Part shown: piece by piece, positions 35,107 through 41,286 of the stretch
Numbering within the stretch: the first letter of the stretch is position 1
Layout of the letters: each line of letters opens with the position of its first letter
Source of the DNA: CAYZXT01 sp964482515
GTDB lineage: Bacteria > Elusimicrobiota > Elusimicrobia > FEN-1173
Reading direction: 5' to 3'
Length of the DNA stretch: 41,286 bases
Assembly (NCBI GenBank): GCA_964482515.1
Contig: CAYZXT010000021.1
Coordinates: 1 to 41,286, forward strand
The notes under the pieces: generated by a model
Seen by the model: only the letters and a program-made list of their open reading frames with translations
Told to the model about the DNA's origin: nothing
Databases searched by the model: none
Program-made: the position numbers and the translations under genes

Positions 35107-36636
35107 TCAGGGGAGAGTTTCCCCATCGCGGACGTGCACCGCGATGGGCCCCACATGGCGCAGGGAATATTGCGCCGATCGATCGCGGAGGAATTCCTGA
35201 ACGGCGGCCACGTAATTTTTTCCGGCGAAGCGGGGATCAAGGACGATCAACTCCGGCGGCCGGGATCGTAATTGCCGACGATAGGTCTCGAGGGTGAACC
35301 GGTCCCCCGTTCGAGACAGCAGGCTCAGCAATTCCTCCGTGTCGCGCCCGGGGTTCAGCGGGTAAGTGAAGAAGTAGGTGGAGTTGCGCCGGAACACGGG
35401 ATGGAAGGGCGGCTGGGCCGCCACGAAACCATCCTTCGGCACCCATTGCAGGAGCTGATTGCCCGCTTGGATATGTTTATCCACGAAATGGTTCCGGTAA
35501 CTCTCCCTGACCCGCAGGAATTCCCCCCGCGCGCCAAGCAACAGCAAAGCGCCTCCGACAAAAAGCCATGCCCGCCCGAACCGTCCGCGCAGCAGGGAAT
35601 GGAACGCCATCGCCAGGGGCGCGCTCCAGACGAACAAAAGTCCCGCCGCGTATTGCCGCCATGGATAATGGACCCACAGCGGCTGCAGCAAACAAAAGAG
35701 GGCCAGCGCGGCGAGAGATTTCTGCCGACGCCATTTCTCGGACATGAAGAACAAGACAACGCCGTAAAGACCGAGGGCTACTAAAACAAAGAGCGCCGGA
35801 TTGTCGACACCCAATTCCCAAAGCGACTTCGCTAGGCCGAAGGACGCGCCGTAGGACGAAAGGAACAGCCGGTGGAACCGGACGACGGACTCATACATGA
35901 GATGATAATCGATCCCCATGGCCGCGCAAACCCATCCGGCCAAAGCGAGCGCCACACAAGCGCCGGACGCAAAACACACCCCGCTCAAAACCAGCCCCCG
36001 CCGGTCGCGTTTGAAGCCGTCCCAGACAAACAGGATCAAAAAAATAAGCGTCAACGAAAATATCTTCAGGGAAAACATCGCGGCCCAGACCAAAAGAAAA
36101 CCGGCGGCGGCCCAAAGGATTTTCCGGCGGCGGGACCCGTCGGCGGACTCCAGCGCGGCCATCCCGCCCAATTGAAACGCGAAGCTGATCGCGTCGGCCC
36201 GGAATTCGCTGAAGGTCTGCAGCACCGGAAACTGCAGGGCCATGACGACCATCGCCCCGATCCCCGCGAAAACTTTTCCTTGGTCCCCCCAAAACCTGAG
36301 GATCAACAATCCCAAAAAGAAAAAAGCCGCGGCGGAGAAGAACAGATTGACGGTCCGCAGCGTGACCAGGGATTCGAAATTTTCCGGAAGGCGTTTGAGG
36401 ATCGGCGCGTAGGCCCGCCAAAAGAACGGCGTATGGTCGTAGTGGAAATCCTGGTAGGGACGCGCGCCCTGGGAAACCTGCCAGGTGGCGTGGGACTCGG
36501 CGATCTCGTCGTAATTGAAGGGCATGGAGGTCGCGTGGAGGAATATCAAAAGCCACATTGCTCCGACGGCAGCGAGCAAGAAAGACGTCCCGCCCATGAA
36601 ACGACTTTTCGCTGACGGATACAACGCGGCGCTCAC
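35107..36636 (-). CDS. polytopic membrane glycosyltransferase, GT39/PMT_2-like
   Basis: The product has 509 residues from the GTG at 36636, which overlaps the stop of the upstream glycosyltransferase (GTGA); ATG 36597 would give 496 residues. About ten to eleven transmembrane segments occupy residues 15-370, followed by a ~130-residue soluble periplasmic domain. The first loop has the acidic pair in MPFNYDEIAESHATW, the expected catalytic position of GT-C enzymes, then DFHYDHTPFFW. A later segment, PPFHPVFRRNSTYFFTYPLN, precedes ELIVLDPRF. Donor and acceptor are unknown; lipid A, a glycan or protein are candidates. Confidence 0.78.
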   Translation of the reverse strand: MSAALYPSAKSRFMGGTSFLLAAVGAMWLLIFLHATSMPFNYDEIAESHATWQVSQGARPYQDFHYDHTPFFWRAYAPILKRLPENFESLVTLRTVNLFFSAAAFFFLGLLILRFWGDQGKVFAGIGAMVVMALQFPVLQTFSEFRADAISFAFQLGGMAALESADGSRRRKILWAAAGFLLVWAAMFSLKIFSLTLIFLILFVWDGFKRDRRGLVLSGVCFASGACVALALAGWVCAAMGIDYHLMYESVVRFHRLFLSSYGASFGLAKSLWELGVDNPALFVLVALGLYGVVLFFMSEKWRRQKSLAALALFCLLQPLWVHYPWRQYAAGLLFVWSAPLAMAFHSLLRGRFGRAWLFVGGALLLLGARGEFLRVRESYRNHFVDKHIQAGNQLLQWVPKDGFVAAQPPFHPVFRRNSTYFFTYPLNPGRDTEELLSLLSRTGDRFTLETYRRQLRSRPPELIVLDPRFAGKNYVAAVQEFLRDRSAQYSLRHVGPIAVHVRDGETLP

Positions 36637-38306
36637 CGGTTTTTGTTTTCGACGGGGCCGAACAGATACAGCGTCCCGCCCCGCGGAGCCAGGGGCGACC
36701 GGTAAACGAATTCCGAAAGCAATTGTTCGGACGGCAGGAATTGCGGCGAATAACTGATGACGGCTTTGACCGACCCCATCCGCTCCCATTCCCACTCGCC
36801 GATATTCTCCAAAGGCTTTGCTTTTTTCAGCTCCGCCATATTGGATTCGAATTTCCAATGGGCGTTCCAATCGAAGCCGTTGGCCACCTCCGATGGGGAC
36901 AGACCGAACTCCGCGGCCTGGCGTCCGAGATCCCACTTGGCGCGGTTCCAGCGGAAATAATCCTGCGCACCGACGATCGAAAGCACGATCCAAAATCCGG
37001 CCGCCGTCCAGGCCGGCCATCGAACGGCGGACGACCGGTGAAGCAGACACAACGCCAGCAAGAGCGCCAGCATCCACGGCAGGAAATAGCGGTCGAAGTA
37101 GCGCGCGCCGGCCAGGGTCGACAGGGCCAGCGGCGCCGTCACGGCCAGGAGCCGCAAGCGGTCTTCTTCCCAGGCGTCGGAAAAAAGCCGCCGAATAAAA
37201 ATCAGCGCCCCGGCGGCGGACAGGACGGTGTAGGCGAGCCAAAGCCCCGGCGCGCTCCAAAGGAAGGCGGGCTTCCATCCGCGCGACTCGTAAACCGTCA
37301 GCGTCCCCAATCCGCGTTGATGGAAGATGTTTTCCAGATAGGGAAACATTCCCCGCTTCAACAGGTAGACGCCGAGGAAGATGGCGATCGCGATGAAGAC
37401 GGCGTCGCGGCCCAGGCGGTCCCGCCGCTTCCCCGGCGCGGACAGAAAAAGGCAGGGCGAACAAAACAATCCGGCATAAAGGATCGAATCCAAGGTACGC
37501 TGGCTGACGCTTTTCAGGAAAACGCCCGGCGACGAAAGGAACTGCAGCGTGCCCGCCGACAGATAGTTCACTTCGGCCCAGGTTTTCGGATGGGCACTCA
37601 CATACCACAGATAAAAAGCGATCCCCAACAACGGAAGCGCGCCCAGCCGCAGGAAAGAGAAAACGGAAAAACGACGGCGGATCAATCTCCACAGCATAAA
37701 TCCCAGAAAGAGGACGGCGCCGCTTTGGCGGGTGAGCAGCGCCCCGGCGGCAAAGAGCGAAGCCCAGACTTCATCGGCGCCGCTTTGACGCCGCTCCGAT
37801 CTCTCGAAGAAATAGAGGGCGCCCAAAACCAAACTCAAGAAAGGAACGTCGGTGTGGAAGGAAAAAATGAGGAGGAAATGGATGGGCGTGAAGGCCAGCG
37901 TCACGCAAGCCAACAAACGGACTTTTTTGTCGACGCCGCATTCCTTCAAAAGCTTGTACAAGAAGAATATCCCGGCAACGCACCAGAGCCAGGTGCAGAG
38001 GCGGAGGGTTTCGTGCCGGAAAACGGTGAGCTTGGACAGCAGCGCCCCGCTCAGGATGGGGATCAGGTCGAAGGGCGTGCTCCAATCCGAAAGCACGAAA
38101 TGGCCTTCCTCCAACAAATGTCGCACGGAACTGGCGTAGGCCCAATCGTCGTTGAGCGGAAAGTCGCCGGCGGGCCACACCAACAGCCAGGAAACGGCCG
38201 CGGCCGCGAGGATGACGAGGAGCGCTTGAATGTCATTTCGCGCGGAGCCGGATTCCCCGCCAGAAGGAGATGTCGTTATTTCTTCCGGCCTCCGGCTATG
38301 GGACAA
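36633..38306 (-). CDS. polytopic membrane glycosyltransferase, GT39/PMT_2-like
   Basis: This 557-residue protein has about ten to twelve hydrophobic segments and a C-terminal soluble region (~430-557). The GT39-like acidic pair is in FPLNDDWAYASSVRHLLEEG in the first periplasmic loop, followed by the DWSTPFDLIPILSGALLSKL segment. A later conserved-looking stretch is FSFHTDVPFLSLVLGALYFF. The start is TTG at 38306, lying inside the end of lnt (11-base overlap), with GAAGGA at suitable spacing. It is coupled to the next glycosyltransferase by a four-base overlap, so the pair is probably co-translated and may work on the same glycan. Confidence 0.8.
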   Translation of the reverse strand: MSHSRRPEEITTSPSGGESGSARNDIQALLVILAAAAVSWLLVWPAGDFPLNDDWAYASSVRHLLEEGHFVLSDWSTPFDLIPILSGALLSKLTVFRHETLRLCTWLWCVAGIFFLYKLLKECGVDKKVRLLACVTLAFTPIHFLLIFSFHTDVPFLSLVLGALYFFERSERRQSGADEVWASLFAAGALLTRQSGAVLFLGFMLWRLIRRRFSVFSFLRLGALPLLGIAFYLWYVSAHPKTWAEVNYLSAGTLQFLSSPGVFLKSVSQRTLDSILYAGLFCSPCLFLSAPGKRRDRLGRDAVFIAIAIFLGVYLLKRGMFPYLENIFHQRGLGTLTVYESRGWKPAFLWSAPGLWLAYTVLSAAGALIFIRRLFSDAWEEDRLRLLAVTAPLALSTLAGARYFDRYFLPWMLALLLALCLLHRSSAVRWPAWTAAGFWIVLSIVGAQDYFRWNRAKWDLGRQAAEFGLSPSEVANGFDWNAHWKFESNMAELKKAKPLENIGEWEWERMGSVKAVISYSPQFLPSEQLLSEFVYRSPLAPRGGTLYLFGPVENKNR

Positions 38307-39851
38307 GATCTTTCCTTCGGAAGAATATCGCCGCCGCCAGACCGATCAACGCCGCCGCGGCGCAGCCCTTGGCGAAGAAGTCCCCGTGGCGGACGTAAAA
38401 CGTCACATCGGACATAGGATAGGGATTCCCCATCAACACCAGGCTCCGCAACAGCGGCGTTCGCGACACGATGTTCCCCCTCGGATCGATGAAACCCGAA
38501 ATCCCGGTGTTGGTGGCGCGCAGGACCCAGGCGCGGGTCTCCACGGCGCGGAACACGTTGGCGATGAAGTGCTGCTCCGGCGCGGCCGTGTCCATGTACC
38601 AGCCGTCGTTGGTCATGTTCACGTTCATCTGGGCGCCTTCGCGCATGAAGTCGGCCACCAGCCCCGGGAACAGGTCTTCGAAACAGATGTTCACGCTGAA
38701 GAAAACGCGCCCCACCCGGAAAACGGTCTTGTCCTCCGACGCGTGGAAAGCCCCCAGCTCATTGAGGACCTTGAACACGCGGGTAAGGATTCCCTGAAAG
38801 GGGATCACTTCGCCGAAGGGGACCAGGTGCTGCTTGCGGTACTGCGACAGCATGTCGCCGAGCGGAGAGAACATGAACGCCGCGTTGTAGTCCGCGTTCT
38901 TTTGATGGGACGCGGCGCCGATCAGCATAAACGAACCGACTTTGCGCGACAAGGTCTGGAGCCAATGGAAGTATTTGTCCTCGTTGGGGATCCAGCCCGG
39001 CACCGACGTCTCCGGCCACACGATGAGGTCCGGCTTTTGAAGGGCGGCCTCCTCCGTCAGGGACGTATAGGTCCGGACGATCTCCTCCTCATAGGCCAGG
39101 TCCCATTTTTTATATTGATCGATGTTCCCCTGGACGAGCGCCACGGAGATGGGCGGGCCCGCCGGTTCCAAAGGTTTCCGGTTCTCAGTCCAGGTCGCCC
39201 ACGTCACGGCCGCCGAAATAGTCAACGACGGCGTTAGGGCCAGGAGGACCCCGCCGCGAACGGACGGTTTCCGGTTCGCGAACCAGAAGGCGAGGATGGC
39301 GTTGACGAGGATGAGGTGGAAGGAAACCATATGGGGTCCGCCCCAGGCCGCCGCCGAAATCAGGCTCGGCCATTGCCACTGGGAATAGGACAAGAGCAGC
39401 CAGGGAAAACCGGTGAAAGCGTGGGACCGGACCCATTCCAATCCGGCCCAGGACGCCGCGGCCAGGACCGGGCGCAGCGCGGCGGGCAATCGTTCGAAGG
39501 AACGAACGAGGCCGCCGAAGGCGGCCCAATACAAAGCCAAATAGGCGGCCAGGGAAATCCACGCCAGCAAACTGACCGGCACACTCACCTTCGCGAAGCG
39601 GCAGGTGGAATAAATCCAGGACAACGTTCCCAGATGGCCTAGGAAACCGGCGAGGCCACAGGAAAGCATCGCCCGTTTGAACGTCAGGCGCGGAGCGGCC
39701 ATGAGCAGTGGGATGAAAGCGAACCAGGCCAGCCAGCCTAAGTTGAGGAGCGGAAAGAGGAGGATGTAGAGAAGCCCGGTGAGGACCGGAGGGATCAGAA
39801 GGAAAACGCGGGGAGGCGAGATCGAATCGGCGTCGGAAGGGCGGGTAAGCA

Positions 39852-39852
<1 letters not shown>
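38296..39852 (-). CDS. lnt: apolipoprotein N-acyltransferase Lnt
   Basis: Lnt adds the third acyl chain to the N-terminal cysteine of lipoproteins in the inner membrane, which in many Proteobacteria is needed for Lol export. The 518-residue protein has about six to eight transmembrane helices (residues ~14-220) and a nitrilase-like periplasmic domain (~235-490). The catalytic triad is Glu281 in VWPETSVPG, Lys340 in YRKQHLVPFGE and Cys390 in VNICFEDLFP. I set the start at GTG 39852, which overlaps the secA stop codon by one base and has AAGG upstream; a GTG at 39867 adds five residues. It directly follows secA and feeds the lipoprotein pathway represented by lolC/E-lolD in this window. Confidence 0.95.

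Positions 39853-41286
<1,434 letters not shown>

Noticed and set aside
36637..37692. Long upstream extension of the second glycosyltransferase frame
   Set aside because: The extra ~350 codons lie inside the upstream glycosyltransferase in another frame and are Arg/Pro-rich; the GTG at 36636 coupled to the previous stop is a better start.
36723..38417. A 564-codon plus-strand open frame opposite the 557-residue glycosyltransferase
   Set aside because: The translation is dominated by Gln, Arg, Glu and Gly, typical of the antisense of a hydrophobic membrane protein, and it lacks a start site.

Overview
This window looks like chromosomal core sequence from an uncultured or little-studied diderm bacterium with fairly high GC. 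The evidence for an outer membrane is strong: the lipid A genes lpxA, lpxB, lpxC, lpxD and lpxI, plus msbA, bamA, a Skp homologue, a TamB homologue, Lol transporter genes, lnt and several lipoproteins. LpxI (not LpxH) together with ClpC, a zinc-type L28 and a PorV-like barrel resembles phyla such as Omnitrophota or Elusimicrobiota. That placement is an impression from gene content and order, not a tested result. I see no tRNA, rRNA, CRISPR array, transposase or phage gene.

Layout. Positions 274-4113 hold a rightward operon of four exported proteins: an LpoB-like lipoprotein, a COG3014-like TPR lipoprotein and two LPP20-family proteins. It ends at a strong bidirectional terminator. Leftward asd (4128-5183) and rightward rpmB (5357-5548) are divergent. 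Everything from 5604 to the right edge is on the minus strand. Read in its own direction (right to left) it runs: secA (partial), lnt, two membrane glycosyltransferases; then prfB from its own promoter and a third glycosyltransferase; then a receiver-only response regulator, lysS, lolC/E, lolD and ilvE; then clpC from a near-consensus promoter; then a run of about 19 kb comprising tamB, bamA, skp, lpxD, lpxC, fabZ, lpxA, lpxI, a Gfo/Idh oxidoreductase, lpxB, msbA, a ZIP transporter, thiS, thiG and an outer-membrane barrel. Most neighbours in that run overlap or sit within a few bases.

How the genes fit together. Nearly the whole window serves envelope construction: early lipid A synthesis (LpxA/C/D/I/B) and flipping (MsbA), barrel assembly (BamA, Skp, TamB), lipoprotein maturation and export (Lnt, LolC/E-LolD), protein secretion (SecA), and lipoproteins probably acting at the outer membrane-peptidoglycan interface. 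Translation genes (rpmB, prfB, lysS), proteostasis (clpC) and small metabolic passengers (asd, ilvE, thiSG, ZIP) are interleaved.

I do not see a clear undescribed system. The most useful second looks are: (1) prfB, which has a programmed +1 frameshift, a predicted leaderless start and a perfect inverted repeat around its -35 box; (2) a ~101-bp MITE-like element between lolC/E and lolD that supplies the lolD start region; (3) a terminator hairpin inside the first codons of the COG3014-like gene; (4) a 16-bp motif present three times, only in gaps of the envelope operon; (5) a Pro/Ala/Ser-rich insert splitting the Skp coiled coil; and (6) a Gfo/Idh dehydrogenase gene inside the lipid A operon.
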